Shown: in pieces, positions 43,766-52,233 of the stretch
Layout of the letters: every line of letters starts with the position of its first letter
How positions within the stretch are numbered: position 1 is the stretch's first letter
Assembly: GCA_001689405.1 (NCBI GenBank)
Contig: LUJO01000016.1
Span: forward strand, 1 to 64,000
Length of the DNA: 64,000 nucleotides
DNA from: Candidatus Homeothermus arabinoxylanisolvens
GTDB taxonomy: Bacteria > Bacteroidota > Bacteroidia > Bacteroidales > Muribaculaceae
Direction of reading: 5' to 3'
The notes under the pieces: model-generated
Database searches by the model: none
What the model was told of the DNA's origin: nothing
What the model saw: only the letters and a program-made list of their open reading frames with translations
Program-made: the position numbers and the translations under genes

Positions 43766-43797
43766 CAAAGGTAGTTATATCTTTTTTACTTTGCAAG
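43766..43797 (-). promoter_or_regulatory. Promoter of the tRNA-Tyr/Gly operon, TTG-N20-TACCTTTG
   Basis: TACCTTTG (43773-43766) on the minus strand, with CTTG 20 nt upstream (43797-43794). The -33 element lies inside the 3' end of ribH. Confidence 0.7.
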
Positions 43798-44254
43798 TAA
43801 AATCAATCATTTTTATGGCAGCTTCGGCAGCTTCTGTGCCTTTGTTGCCGAGGACACCCCCTGCACGGTCGATGGCGTCCTGTTCGGTGTCTACCGTAAG
43901 TACGCCGAATATGACCGGACAGCGTCCTTGCGCGTTCAGTCCGGTGATACCTTGTGTCACACTCTGACATACATAGTCGAAGTGGGGCGTGCCGCCGCGT
44001 ATGACGCACCCGAATACGATAACTGCGTCGTAACTGCCGACAAGCGCAGAGGCGGCATAGGTGAGCTCTACGGCGCCGGGTACGTGGTAGGTGTCAAATG
44101 CCACACCTTCGGCTGTAAGCAGTGCGGCCGCTCCCGAAGCGAGGGCTTCTGTTATGTGGCTGTTCCATTCGGCTGTGACTAACGCTATTTTTGCTCCATC
44201 GGGTATTTTGGGCAATGCACCGTGCGGTGCTCCTGTCGATAATGCTGTTGACAT
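43775..44254 (-). CDS. ribH: 6,7-dimethyl-8-ribityllumazine synthase
   Basis: 159 residues (E. coli 156). It joins the ribityl-pyrimidine and dihydroxybutanone phosphate in riboflavin synthesis. Signature blocks: IALVTAEWNSHITEAL, YHVPGAVELTYAASAL, VIVFGCVIRGGTPHFDYVCQSVTQGI (catalytic His) and VIFGVLTVDTEQDAIDRAGG. It starts 17 bp after the TPR-protein gene, so it is probably at the end of the SIS-PfkB-TPR-ribH operon. Other rib genes are not in the window and no FMN riboswitch is seen. Confidence 0.96.
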   Translation of the reverse strand: MSTALSTGAPHGALPKIPDGAKIALVTAEWNSHITEALASGAAALLTAEGVAFDTYHVPGAVELTYAASALVGSYDAVIVFGCVIRGGTPHFDYVCQSVTQGITGLNAQGRCPVIFGVLTVDTEQDAIDRAGGVLGNKGTEAAEAAIKMIDFTCKVKKI

Positions 44255-44271
44255 ATTGTATTATTGTTTTT

Positions 44272-45228
44272 TTATCTTGGAAATATTTTGTGCCACATGC
44301 CTATGATGTCGAGCCGTCCCGACTGCTTTTCAAGCAGGCCGTTGATTTTTTCAGCCGTGTTGTCATCTCCGTTTTTTATGGCTTTTTGCAGAAGGGTATT
44401 GAGCAGGTGGACACCTTTCTGGCGGGTAGCCGTATTGTGCAGCAGAGCCTCGCCGAGCATGACAGAAAGGTCCATGTGGCGCCTTGAGAAGTCGGGTTGT
44501 AGCTTGGTAAGATATTTTATTGCCCGTGAGAAGTATCGTATGGCATCTTTATATTTGCCAAGCTGCATGAGCGTGAGGCCTTCGTCCTGAAGAGAGTTGA
44601 TGAGTCGGTCCATAGCGTTCTTGATGCCGCTGTTGACCATGTTTAGATATGTGGTAGTGGCTACCTGATAGTGGGCCAGCAGGTTGACTTGTTTTATGCG
44701 CGAACGGTAGACCGATGTCGATGCGTTGAGTGTATTGATGTGGCCCGACCCGTATCGTTCGGTGTCAAGCTTTGCGAGCCGTTCAAAGATTTTTATCGAT
44801 TTGGTGAGAGTGCGTTCGGCCGCTTTGTACTCTTTGCGCATGTTGTGTATGAATGCGAGGTCGTGCAGCAGGCATCCGAGTATCAGTAAAAACTCTTCGT
44901 CTTTGCGGCGGGCTTCCTGCGATAGAATGGTGAGTGTGTCGGCTGCGGTATCGAGGGCTTTGTCGTAATCACCGGCTTCGATAAGGGCGGCTACGGCTAT
45001 CTGCATCGGGGCCGCTTTTCTGAGTATGGCGTTTTCTTCAGCCATGTCTGTCGCTTGCGCCGTGGCAAGCAGTTTGTCGGCTACAGCTAAGGCGTCGGCC
45101 TGATTTTTGAGGCTTTCTGATGCTGAATTGCGTAAAGACGCATATGCCGACAGAAGATGGTCGTCTGTATCGCGTTGCGAGTGGGGAGGAAGTGTTATGA
45201 AGCCGTTCTCAAGTGAAGTGGTTTTCAT
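44272..45228 (-). CDS. Tetratricopeptide-like helical-repeat protein, function unknown
   Basis: 318 residues from the ATG at 45228; the longer frame to 45300 would overlap the PfkB gene. All-helical with TPR-like spacing: YDKALDTAADTLTILSQEA near 100, YKAAERTLTKSIKIFERLA near 145, LGKYKDAIRYFSRAIKYLTKL near 245. No signal peptide, so cytosolic. It lies between a PfkB kinase and ribH. A scaffold or adaptor role is typical for such repeats; nothing more can be said. Confidence 0.75.
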   Translation of the reverse strand: MKTTSLENGFITLPPHSQRDTDDHLLSAYASLRNSASESLKNQADALAVADKLLATAQATDMAEENAILRKAAPMQIAVAALIEAGDYDKALDTAADTLTILSQEARRKDEEFLLILGCLLHDLAFIHNMRKEYKAAERTLTKSIKIFERLAKLDTERYGSGHINTLNASTSVYRSRIKQVNLLAHYQVATTTYLNMVNSGIKNAMDRLINSLQDEGLTLMQLGKYKDAIRYFSRAIKYLTKLQPDFSRRHMDLSVMLGEALLHNTATRQKGVHLLNTLLQKAIKNGDDNTAEKINGLLEKQSGRLDIIGMWHKIFPR

Positions 45229-45245
45229 GCCATTCTCAAATTTTG

Positions 45246-46151
45246 TCAGTTTAGGGGCTCTACGATATTGTCGGGCGAAGCTACCGCACTGTCGCTCCAT
45301 TTTACCGCGTTGGCGAGCAGCAGCTCCATGTCGTCGGAGGTGAGATGCTCCATGTTTTCGCGGAGCAGTCCGTTGTCAATGATTGCCGAGGCTATACCCG
45401 CTATGATGCCGGAAATCGATACATCAGGATCGGGCTGACCCGGTATGTTGACGCTTCGTGAAGATTTACGGCAATGCATGTTTATTGACGAGGTCTCGAA
45501 ATCTATGTTGACATGGTTGAAGCTGTAGAAGCTTATGTGGTCGTTGTAAGCGGCCTTGTCGTCGTCTTTGTTGAATATCGTGGACAAACTTTTGCGGTCA
45601 GTGACAACTATGTCGGAAATCTCGAGATTTTCCAGAATAGCCGGCATGACGCGTGTTATCCTTGTTACCCGGGAATTGTCTATCGCGGGGACATATATGA
45701 TGACAGCACGTCGTTCCGACGCGTATTTCACTATGTCGAACAGTCGCGCTCGTACTCTTTCGTCGATAGAATAGGGCTCGCCGAATATAACTATGTCATC
45801 GGGGTCTATGCGCGGCCATACCACTCCGAAGCTCTGCTGCGGGTACTGCTTGTAGCGCACGCAATGGCGCACGTCGCCGTGGTCGGACGTGAACGTCAGC
45901 ACCGATGAAGTGTGTCCTTCGGTAAAACGGTCGATTGAGTGTGTGGCTACTCCGTGTACGGTAAGGAAGTCCACGATTATGTCGCCCACGTGGTCGGTGG
46001 CTGCTTCCGATACGAATGTCGCGTCGTACTTGCGGTTGCCGAGTGCCGCCGCCGAATTGAGCAATATGCCTCCCGGAAGCGCTCTCCACGGGCGGTCGTT
46101 GCGGAACAGTACGTTCAACTCGCATTCTCCGATTAAGATAATCTTTCTCAT
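45246..46151 (-). CDS. PfkB-family carbohydrate kinase
   Basis: 301 residues of ribokinase fold: IILIGECELNVLF start, PGGILLNSAAALGNRKYDATFVS (substrate-binding Gly region), and a C-terminal SISGIIAGIASAII. The canonical DTxGAGD anion-hole motif with its catalytic Asp is not obvious; at that place I read PDVSISGIIAG, which lacks the GAGD. The kinase may thus be inactive or bind a non-standard ligand. It lies 18 bp after the SIS-isomerase gene, in one operon with it and the TPR protein. Confidence 0.7.
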   Translation of the reverse strand: MRKIILIGECELNVLFRNDRPWRALPGGILLNSAAALGNRKYDATFVSEAATDHVGDIIVDFLTVHGVATHSIDRFTEGHTSSVLTFTSDHGDVRHCVRYKQYPQQSFGVVWPRIDPDDIVIFGEPYSIDERVRARLFDIVKYASERRAVIIYVPAIDNSRVTRITRVMPAILENLEISDIVVTDRKSLSTIFNKDDDKAAYNDHISFYSFNHVNIDFETSSINMHCRKSSRSVNIPGQPDPDVSISGIIAGIASAIIDNGLLRENMEHLTSDDMELLLANAVKWSDSAVASPDNIVEPLN

Positions 46152-46169
46152 AGTTAAAAATCTTCGGTA

Positions 46170-46778
46170 TTATTCCTGTCCTCTCGACTTGGAACCCAAG
46201 TAGCCTCCGTGATGGCGCAGGGCATACTGCTCGCGTGTGAAGCCGCATAGTTTCATGACGTTGACCACAAGCACATCGCCTATGACTGTCATCATGGTGG
46301 TCGACGTGGTGGGCGTAAGACCGAGCGGGCACACTTCCGGCGCGCCGCCGGTAGATAGGGTGACGTTGGCTATGCGGGCAAGCTCGCTGTCGGGATTGCC
46401 TGTGATGACAATCAGCGGTATGTCGGCATACAGGTTGTGGGCCAAGTGTACGAGATCTATTATTTCGCGTGTTTTACCTGAATTGGATATCAGCAACATT
46501 ACATCGTCGGGCTGTATGACTCCGAGGTCGCCGTGTTGTGCTTCCGACGGATGAAGGTTGACTGCGGGAGTGCCTGTGGAGGAGAATGTCGTGGCGATGT
46601 TCATGGCTATCTGGCCGGCTTTGCCCATGCCCGAGGTCACGAGTTTGCCCTTGCGGTTGTGTACGTGCTCTACGATAAGCTCTACGGCGCGGTCATAGGC
46701 GTCGCTTACCGGAATATTGGCTATGGCCCGGCTCTCATCCTGAAGGATCTGACGCATCGATTGTTGAATATCGGTCAT
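46170..46778 (-). CDS. SIS-domain sugar-phosphate isomerase, KpsF/GutQ-like without CBS domains
   Basis: 202 residues, one SIS domain: VTSGMGKAGQIAMNIATTFSS, LHPSEAQHGDLGVI and LISNSGKTREIIDLV. The HPSEAQHGDLG block is the arabinose-5-phosphate isomerase (KpsF/KdsD) signature, the first step of Kdo synthesis for LPS. E. coli KdsD (328 residues) has two C-terminal CBS domains that are absent here; single-domain versions are known in Bacteroides. 6-phospho-3-hexuloisomerase is the alternative. First gene of the operon; -7 box at 46815-46822. Confidence 0.82.
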   Translation of the reverse strand: MTDIQQSMRQILQDESRAIANIPVSDAYDRAVELIVEHVHNRKGKLVTSGMGKAGQIAMNIATTFSSTGTPAVNLHPSEAQHGDLGVIQPDDVMLLISNSGKTREIIDLVHLAHNLYADIPLIVITGNPDSELARIANVTLSTGGAPEVCPLGLTPTTSTTMMTVIGDVLVVNVMKLCGFTREQYALRHHGGYLGSKSRGQE

Positions 46779-46814
46779 AAGTTCAATCGCTTCAATTTAC
46801 AATAATTAATATTA

Positions 46815-46822
46815 CAAAGGTA
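46815..46822 (-). promoter_or_regulatory. -7 box (TACCTTTG) of the SIS-PfkB-TPR-ribH operon
   Basis: Matches TAnnTTTG, about 37 bp before the ATG at 46778. Confidence 0.5.
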
Positions 46823-46856
46823 ATGACTTTTTGCGGAAATAGGAAATTCCCCCGGC

Positions 46857-46869
46857 ACAATACTATTGT
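46857..46869. promoter_or_regulatory. Palindrome ACAATA-C-TATTGT upstream of the SIS operon
   Basis: A 6-bp inverted repeat with a 1-nt centre, 35 bp upstream of the SIS -7 box. It shares the ACAATA/TATTGT half-site with the repeats before the xylose operon. Confidence 0.3.
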
Positions 46870-46884
46870 ATAGAGTATAACAAC

Positions 46885-46916
46885 ATACGGCCGAAACCTA
46901 TCGGTCCCGGCCGTAT
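46885..46916 (-). terminator. Hairpin after xylE, likely end of the xylose operon
   Basis: ATACGGCCG (46885-46893) pairs perfectly with CGGCCGTAT (46908-46916). The minus-strand tail is only GTTGTTAT, so T-richness is weak; the opposite side has AAAAAA. Confidence 0.5.
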
Positions 46917-46937
46917 AAAAAATGTTATGGTCTATGA

Positions 46938-48419
46938 TTATTTTTTGTTGCGGTTGCGCCAGAGTGCGGTCATGTCCTCAAGCGTCTTGCCCTTGGTCTC
47001 GGGCACGAGTTTGTATACGAAGACCGCAGCCACGATACAGATGACGCCGTATAGGGCGTAGGCAAACATGTGGCCGAAGCGGTCGCCCATTTCTCCGAGT
47101 CGCATATTGTACATCGGAACGAATGTACTCGACACGATGAAGTTGAATATCCACTGGAATGCCACTGCTATGGCCACTGCAGCACCACGGATGGTGTTGG
47201 GGAATATTTCGGAGATAAGTACCCAGCATATCGGTCCCCAAGAGAACATGAACGAGGCGGAGTATACCATGATGCTTATGACCGGAATAATCGGCGGTAC
47301 GGTCACGAGGTTGGATACGGCTACGCCGAGCGCTCCGAGCGCCATGCCGAGAGAGCCCCATATGAGCAGCGGCTTGCGTCCGAGTTTCTCGACCGTGAAC
47401 ACGGCCACGAGAGTGAAGGCTATGTTTACAATACCCATTATGACGGTCTGTACCATAGGATTGCCCATGTTCATTGAGTCAAATATGCGCGGTGCATAAT
47501 AGAGTACCGCGTTTATACCTACCGCCTGCTGGAATACTGACAGCATGATGCCGACGAAGATGACCATTATACCGAAAGAGAAGAGGCGTTCGCTCTTTAC
47601 CTCGACGGTGGCCTTTATGTCTGAAAGGATTTCGCGGGCTTTGCTTATGCCGTTGATGCGTGCGAGTACGGCGAGTGCCTTGTTGTCCTTGCCGATGAGG
47701 GCGAGGTAGCGTGGCGACTCGGGTACAAGACATACAAGTATGGTGAATACTCCGGCCACAAACGCCTCGCTGCCGAACATGTAGCGCCAGCCGGTCATGA
47801 TGGTCCACGCATCAGACTCGGGAAGAACGATGTACAGGTTGTGGGCTGTCTTTTCGATGATGGGGTTGGTGTGCTCGCCAAGTATCATGAAGTTGACGAA
47901 GTACACGACGAGCTGTCCGAATATGATGGCAAACTGGTTCCATGACACGAGTGTTCCGCGTATGTTGGACGGTGCTACTTCGGCTATATACATCGGGCAT
48001 ATGGCCGAGGCGAGTCCTACGCCTACGCCGCCGAGTATACGGTAGAAGTTAAACATCCACAGCAGGCTGTAGTTGGGCTTGCCGTATTCGAAGAACAGAA
48101 ATTCGGGATAATATGATCCGAGCGCCGACAGGAAGAAGAACACACCGGCCACGGCAAGCGACTTTTTGCGTCCGAGTCTCTGTGCGAAGAAGCCCGACAA
48201 TGCACTGCCGATTATACAGCCCAGTAGCGCGCTTGATGAAGTGATGCCGTGAATGACGTCGGTGTATACAAAGTCCTTGGCGCCTAAGAAAAATGCCTGC
48301 AACCCCTTTTCGGCACCGGATATTACCGCGGTATCATAACCGAACAGCAATCCGCCGAGCACGGCCACAAGCACTATTGAAAACAAATACAGTTTACTCC
48401 CTTTTTCAGGATATTCCAT
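46938..48419 (-). CDS. xylE: D-xylose:H+ symporter (MFS sugar porter)
   Basis: 493 residues (E. coli XylE 491), 12 TM helices. Sugar-porter marks: VLGGLLFGYDTAVISG in TM1, AQRLGRKKSL, RILGGVGVGLASAICPMYIAEVAPSNIRG, VPESPRYLALIGK, QQAVGINAVLYYAPRIF (sugar-binding QQ pair of TM7) and the C-terminal VPETKGKTLEDM. It sits with xylR, xylB and xylA, which supports xylose as substrate. An intercistronic hairpin (48450-48481) separates it from xylA. Confidence 0.94.
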   Translation of the reverse strand: MEYPEKGSKLYLFSIVLVAVLGGLLFGYDTAVISGAEKGLQAFFLGAKDFVYTDVIHGITSSSALLGCIIGSALSGFFAQRLGRKKSLAVAGVFFFLSALGSYYPEFLFFEYGKPNYSLLWMFNFYRILGGVGVGLASAICPMYIAEVAPSNIRGTLVSWNQFAIIFGQLVVYFVNFMILGEHTNPIIEKTAHNLYIVLPESDAWTIMTGWRYMFGSEAFVAGVFTILVCLVPESPRYLALIGKDNKALAVLARINGISKAREILSDIKATVEVKSERLFSFGIMVIFVGIMLSVFQQAVGINAVLYYAPRIFDSMNMGNPMVQTVIMGIVNIAFTLVAVFTVEKLGRKPLLIWGSLGMALGALGVAVSNLVTVPPIIPVISIMVYSASFMFSWGPICWVLISEIFPNTIRGAAVAIAVAFQWIFNFIVSSTFVPMYNMRLGEMGDRFGHMFAYALYGVICIVAAVFVYKLVPETKGKTLEDMTALWRNRNKK

Positions 48420-48449
48420 GGTTGAAATGTTTTTATGGTAAATACGACA

Positions 48450-48481
48450 CTATGGCAGAGCCCCGGAGAGCTCCGCCATAG
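48450..48481. other. Intercistronic hairpin between xylA and xylE
   Basis: CTATGGC (48450-48456) pairs with GCCATAG (48475-48481), with inner GAGC/GCTC separated by single-base bulges. No T run follows on the minus strand, so it may act as an RNA-stability or partial-termination element. Confidence 0.55.
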
Positions 48482-48513
48482 CGGGTATTCAGGTTTATTA
48501 ATCAGATGATATA

Positions 48514-49830
48514 TTAGCAGTACATGGCTACGATAGCCTCGTAAAGTTCCTGCTTGCCGCTGGTCTGCTTGGGTTCGTTGACCTCTTTACCGTAAGCGGC
48601 TACCTCCTCGAGGGTGAGCTTGCCTTCCTCAAATTCCTTACCCTTGCCGCTGTCAAATGAAGCGTAGCGGTCGGCAAGCATCTTCTTGTAGGGCGACTCT
48701 TCGAGAAGAGCGGCTGCGCTTTCGAGTGCGCGTGCCATGGCGTCCATACCGGCGATGTGGGCGATGAATATGTCTTCGAGGTCGGTAGAGTTACGACGGG
48801 TTTTTGCATCGAAGTTTGTACCGCCGTTGCCGAGACCGCCGTTGCGGATGATCTGCATCATGGCCTGAGTGAGCTCGTAGTTGTCGATGGGGAACTGGTC
48901 GGTATCCCAGCCGTTCTGGTAGTCGCCGCGGTTTGCGTCGATAGAGCCGAGCATATTGTTGTCAACGGCTACTGCGAGTTCGTGCTCGAATGTGTGGCCG
49001 GCGAGAGTGGCGTGGTTAACCTCGATGTTGAGCTTGAAGTCCTTGTCAAGACCGTGAGCCTTGAGGAAGCCGATTACGGTTTCGCTGTCTACGTCATACT
49101 GGTGCTTGGAGGGTTCCATGGGCTTGGGCTCGATGAGGAATGTGCCGGTGAAGCCTTTTGAACGGGCGTAGTCGCGGGCTATGGTAAGCATCATGGCCAA
49201 GTGCTCTTTCTCACGCTTCTGGTCGGTGTTCAGCAGTGACATGTAGCCTTCGCGGCCACCCCAGAATACATAGTTTGTACCGCCGAGCTCGATAGTGGCG
49301 TCAATGGCGTTCTTGATCTGAACGGCAGCGCGTGCTACGACGTCAAAGTCGGGGTTGGTGGCTGCACCGTTCATGTAGCGGCCGTTGCCGAACACGTTGG
49401 CTGTGCCCCAAAGGTTCTTTATGCCGGTTTCGGCCATTTTTTCTTTAATATATGCAACGACGGCCTTGAGGTTGCTCTCGTATTCTTCTACAGAGTTGCC
49501 TTCGCTTACGAGGTCTATGTCATGGAAGCAGAAGTATTCGATACCCATCTTCTGCATGAATTCGAAGCCTGCGTCGGCTTTCTGCTTTGCTATCTCAACT
49601 GCGTCGGTGCCTTCGTTCCACGGAAATTTCTTTGTGCCGCCGCCGAACTGGTCGCCGCCTTCAGCGCAAAGAGTGTGCCACCATGCCATGGCAAATTTCA
49701 GCCAGTCTTTCATCTTCTTGCCGAGGATTACCTTTTCTGCGTCGTAGTAGCGGTAAGCCAACGGATTTTTGCTGTCTTTGCCTTCAAACTTGATTTTACC
49801 TATCCCGGGAAAATACTCTTTTGTTGCCAT
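48514..49830 (-). CDS. xylA: Xylose isomerase
   Basis: 438 residues (E. coli 440). It converts D-xylose to D-xylulose with two divalent metals. Catalytic block FCFHDIDLV; metal/substrate blocks NYVFWGGREGYMSLLNT, FLIEPKPMEPSKHQYD, NIEVNHATLAGHTFEHEL and GSIDANRGDYQNGWDTDQFP are all intact. It lies 40 bp after xylB in the xylose operon. Confidence 0.98.
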   Translation of the reverse strand: MATKEYFPGIGKIKFEGKDSKNPLAYRYYDAEKVILGKKMKDWLKFAMAWWHTLCAEGGDQFGGGTKKFPWNEGTDAVEIAKQKADAGFEFMQKMGIEYFCFHDIDLVSEGNSVEEYESNLKAVVAYIKEKMAETGIKNLWGTANVFGNGRYMNGAATNPDFDVVARAAVQIKNAIDATIELGGTNYVFWGGREGYMSLLNTDQKREKEHLAMMLTIARDYARSKGFTGTFLIEPKPMEPSKHQYDVDSETVIGFLKAHGLDKDFKLNIEVNHATLAGHTFEHELAVAVDNNMLGSIDANRGDYQNGWDTDQFPIDNYELTQAMMQIIRNGGLGNGGTNFDAKTRRNSTDLEDIFIAHIAGMDAMARALESAAALLEESPYKKMLADRYASFDSGKGKEFEEGKLTLEEVAAYGKEVNEPKQTSGKQELYEAIVAMYC

Positions 49831-49870
49831 AATTTTAATGTTTTAGATGTTTATTAATGTTGTTTATTGT

Positions 49871-51361
49871 TTATTGGTGTAGATACATTTCGAGGCGCTC
49901 TTTCCAGCGGCCGTAGGCGTCCTGATAAGCCTGACGGTTGGCGTTGTCGGGCTCGATAATCTCGATGCGGTCGAGAGTGGCGAAGGCTTCGTTGTTGTCA
50001 GCGTATATGCCTGCGCCCATGCCTGCGCCTTTAGCCGCACCTACCGAACCGTCGGTGTCAAATAACTCGATTGTGGCTCCGCTTACTCCCGCAAGTGTGT
50101 CGCGGAAGAGAGGGCTGAGGAACATGTTGGCGTGTCCGGCGTGTATCTTCTTCACATCCATGCCGAGCGCTTCCATGATTTCTATACCGTACTGGAAAGA
50201 GAATACAATGCCTTCCTGAGCGGCTCTGACAAGGTGGGCCTTGTTATGGCGAAGGAAGTTTACGCCATGAATGGAGCTGCCTATCTCTCGGTTCTGAAGC
50301 ACACGTTCGGCGCCGTTTCCGAAAGGAAGTATGGTTACGCCTTCGCTGCCTATGGGCACTTGTGCCGCGAGGTCGTTCATTTCAGGATAGCTTATCCCTT
50401 CGGGAGCGACATTGCGTTTCATCCATGAGTTGAGTATGCCCGTGCCGCTTATGCATGCCATAATGCCAAGACGCGTGTTGTCGTTTGTATGATTGACGTG
50501 GGCAAAGGTGTTTACGCGCGATTTTGTGTCATAGTTGACTTCGCCGTTTACACCGTATACCACTCCCGACGTGCCGGCGGTCGATGCTATCTCTCCGGGA
50601 TTGAACACGTTAAGCGACAGCGCATTGTTGGGCTGGTCGCCGGCGCGGTATGCTACCGGTATGCCTTCGGCCAAGCCGAGGTCGGCGGCGGCTTCGGCTG
50701 TTACGTAGCCCTGTATGGCGAATGTAGGCACGATTTCCGGTATTATTGATGAGCTGAAGCCGAAGTATTCGAGCAGGAAGTCGGCCACTGCGCCGGTCTT
50801 GAAGTCCCAGAGCATGGCTTCCGAGAGTCCTGATACGGTAGTGCATACCCTGTCGGTTAGCCGCATGGCGATATAGTCGCCCGGCAGCAATATCTTGTCG
50901 ATCTTCTCAAAAAGTTCCGGCTCGTTTTCCTTGACCCATGCGAGCTTCGTAGCGGTAAAGTTGCCCGGTGAGTTGAGTATGTGGCTCAGGCACTTCTCGG
51001 CACCGAGTTCATTGAATGCTTTTTCGCCATAAGGTACGCCGCGGGAGTCGCACCATATGATGGCGGGACGCAGTACATTGCGGTCCTTGTCGATGCACAC
51101 CAATCCGTGCATCTGATAGGATATGCCTATGGCTTTTATGTCTTTGGGGTCAATGCCCGACTCCGCCAGTATGGCCTGAGTCGATTGTTTGAGATGCTTC
51201 CACCACTGGTCGGGATGTTGCTCGGCCCAGCCTTGTTTTATAGCGATGATTTCGGCTTCGACTTTCGGGAAGAATGCCGATGATACGCACTTGCCCGTAG
51301 TCGCGTCTACCAGACTCGCTTTTACTGAAGAGCTACCTATGTCGTAACCTAATAAATACAT
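49871..51361 (-). CDS. xylB: Xylulokinase
   Basis: 496 residues, FGGY carbohydrate kinase. It phosphorylates xylulose to xylulose-5-P. N-domain ATP motif YLLGYDIGSSSVKASLVD; KQGWAEQHPDQWW; QMHGLVCID (substrate Met-His); IAMRLTDRVCTTVSGLSEAMLWD; STAGTSGVVYG; C-domain GAAKGAGMGAGIY. Length is as expected. It lies 24 bp after xylR and 40 bp before xylA. Confidence 0.97.
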   Translation of the reverse strand: MYLLGYDIGSSSVKASLVDATTGKCVSSAFFPKVEAEIIAIKQGWAEQHPDQWWKHLKQSTQAILAESGIDPKDIKAIGISYQMHGLVCIDKDRNVLRPAIIWCDSRGVPYGEKAFNELGAEKCLSHILNSPGNFTATKLAWVKENEPELFEKIDKILLPGDYIAMRLTDRVCTTVSGLSEAMLWDFKTGAVADFLLEYFGFSSSIIPEIVPTFAIQGYVTAEAAADLGLAEGIPVAYRAGDQPNNALSLNVFNPGEIASTAGTSGVVYGVNGEVNYDTKSRVNTFAHVNHTNDNTRLGIMACISGTGILNSWMKRNVAPEGISYPEMNDLAAQVPIGSEGVTILPFGNGAERVLQNREIGSSIHGVNFLRHNKAHLVRAAQEGIVFSFQYGIEIMEALGMDVKKIHAGHANMFLSPLFRDTLAGVSGATIELFDTDGSVGAAKGAGMGAGIYADNNEAFATLDRIEIIEPDNANRQAYQDAYGRWKERLEMYLHQ

Positions 51362-51385
51362 AATGGTTTAAGTTTTGATGATTGG

Positions 51386-52117
51386 TTATCGTCTGTTTTT
51401 ATTGTAAATTTTTTTGTCAAATTTGTAATAGCGTGCCGCGCGGTGAGCCACTCCCTGCTGGCGTTCTTCGAGGGGTACCACATAGTCCATCATGCTTATC
51501 TTTTTGTGGAAGTTTCTCACGTCGATGCTGCGGTCGTGGATGACCTCGTACAGACTTCGCAGCTGTGCGGCTGTAAATTTACGCGGCAGCAGCTCGAAGA
51601 GTATCGACGGCTGAGCGTCGGCTACCTGACGTATGTAGCGTGTGGCTTCGTTAACGATGAGATTATGGTCAAAGGCAAGCTCTTTTATGTCGGAAAGCGC
51701 CACCCATGATGCCTGATGCTCGTCAAGCGACGAGTCGAGGGTGCGGTCGATTTTTACCAGCGCCATATATCCGATGGTCACTATGCGTTCTACTTTGGCG
51801 TTTTGTGCCCGTTCGAGCCAATGTACGTCGCGAATGTCGCTTGTGCGGTCTTTTGAGCCGAACGCCTTGAATTGGAGCAGACTTACGTTTTTAAGCCCTG
51901 TCAGTTCAAACAATACCCTGCGGGCTGCTTCATCAAGGTCCTCATCCTGATATATCAGGCTTCCGGGCAATTTCATGTCATGGTACTCTTTCCCGTCTTC
52001 TTCGCCGTGGCGGTTTACGAGCAGCACTTTAAGCTGTTCGCCGTCAAATCCGACGACAACGCAGTCGACGGATATGTGATTGTTGGCCAATGGCGCCGTT
52101 GAGTGAGGGTCGAGCAC
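51386..52117 (-). CDS. xylR: Nudix-fold transcriptional regulator of xylose genes (NrtR/XylR type)
   Basis: 243 residues. N-terminal Nudix-like domain about 15-150 (VDCVVVGFDGEQLKVLLVNR, PGSLIYQDEDLDEAARRVLFELTG), in which the catalytic REUxEE part of the Nudix box is degenerate, as in regulators of this class. The C-terminal winged helix is at about 160-235 (FELLPRKFTAAQLRSLYEVI, then RNFHKKISMMDYV). In Bacteroides such proteins head xylose and arabinose operons, and this gene heads xylB-xylA-xylE. It probably binds a pentose or pentose phosphate and the half-sites at 52234-52296. Confidence 0.88.
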   Translation of the reverse strand: MLDPHSTAPLANNHISVDCVVVGFDGEQLKVLLVNRHGEEDGKEYHDMKLPGSLIYQDEDLDEAARRVLFELTGLKNVSLLQFKAFGSKDRTSDIRDVHWLERAQNAKVERIVTIGYMALVKIDRTLDSSLDEHQASWVALSDIKELAFDHNLIVNEATRYIRQVADAQPSILFELLPRKFTAAQLRSLYEVIHDRSIDVRNFHKKISMMDYVVPLEERQQGVAHRAARYYKFDKKIYNKNRR

Positions 52118-52146
52118 TGTTATGTGGTATTGTTAGTTAAGTGCTG

Positions 52147-52178
52147 CAAATTTAGTAATTGGATTTTAATAAAACAAA
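52147..52178 (-). promoter_or_regulatory. Xylose operon promoter, TTTG-N20-TAAATTTG
   Basis: Minus strand TTTG (52178-52175) and TAAATTTG (52154-52147), 20 nt apart: both consensus elements are exact. About 30 bp before xylR. Confidence 0.85.
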
Positions 52179-52233
52179 TTTTTAATACATGTTATAAAAC
52201 ATTGTTTTGACGTAAGATAGTTATCTTTATGCG

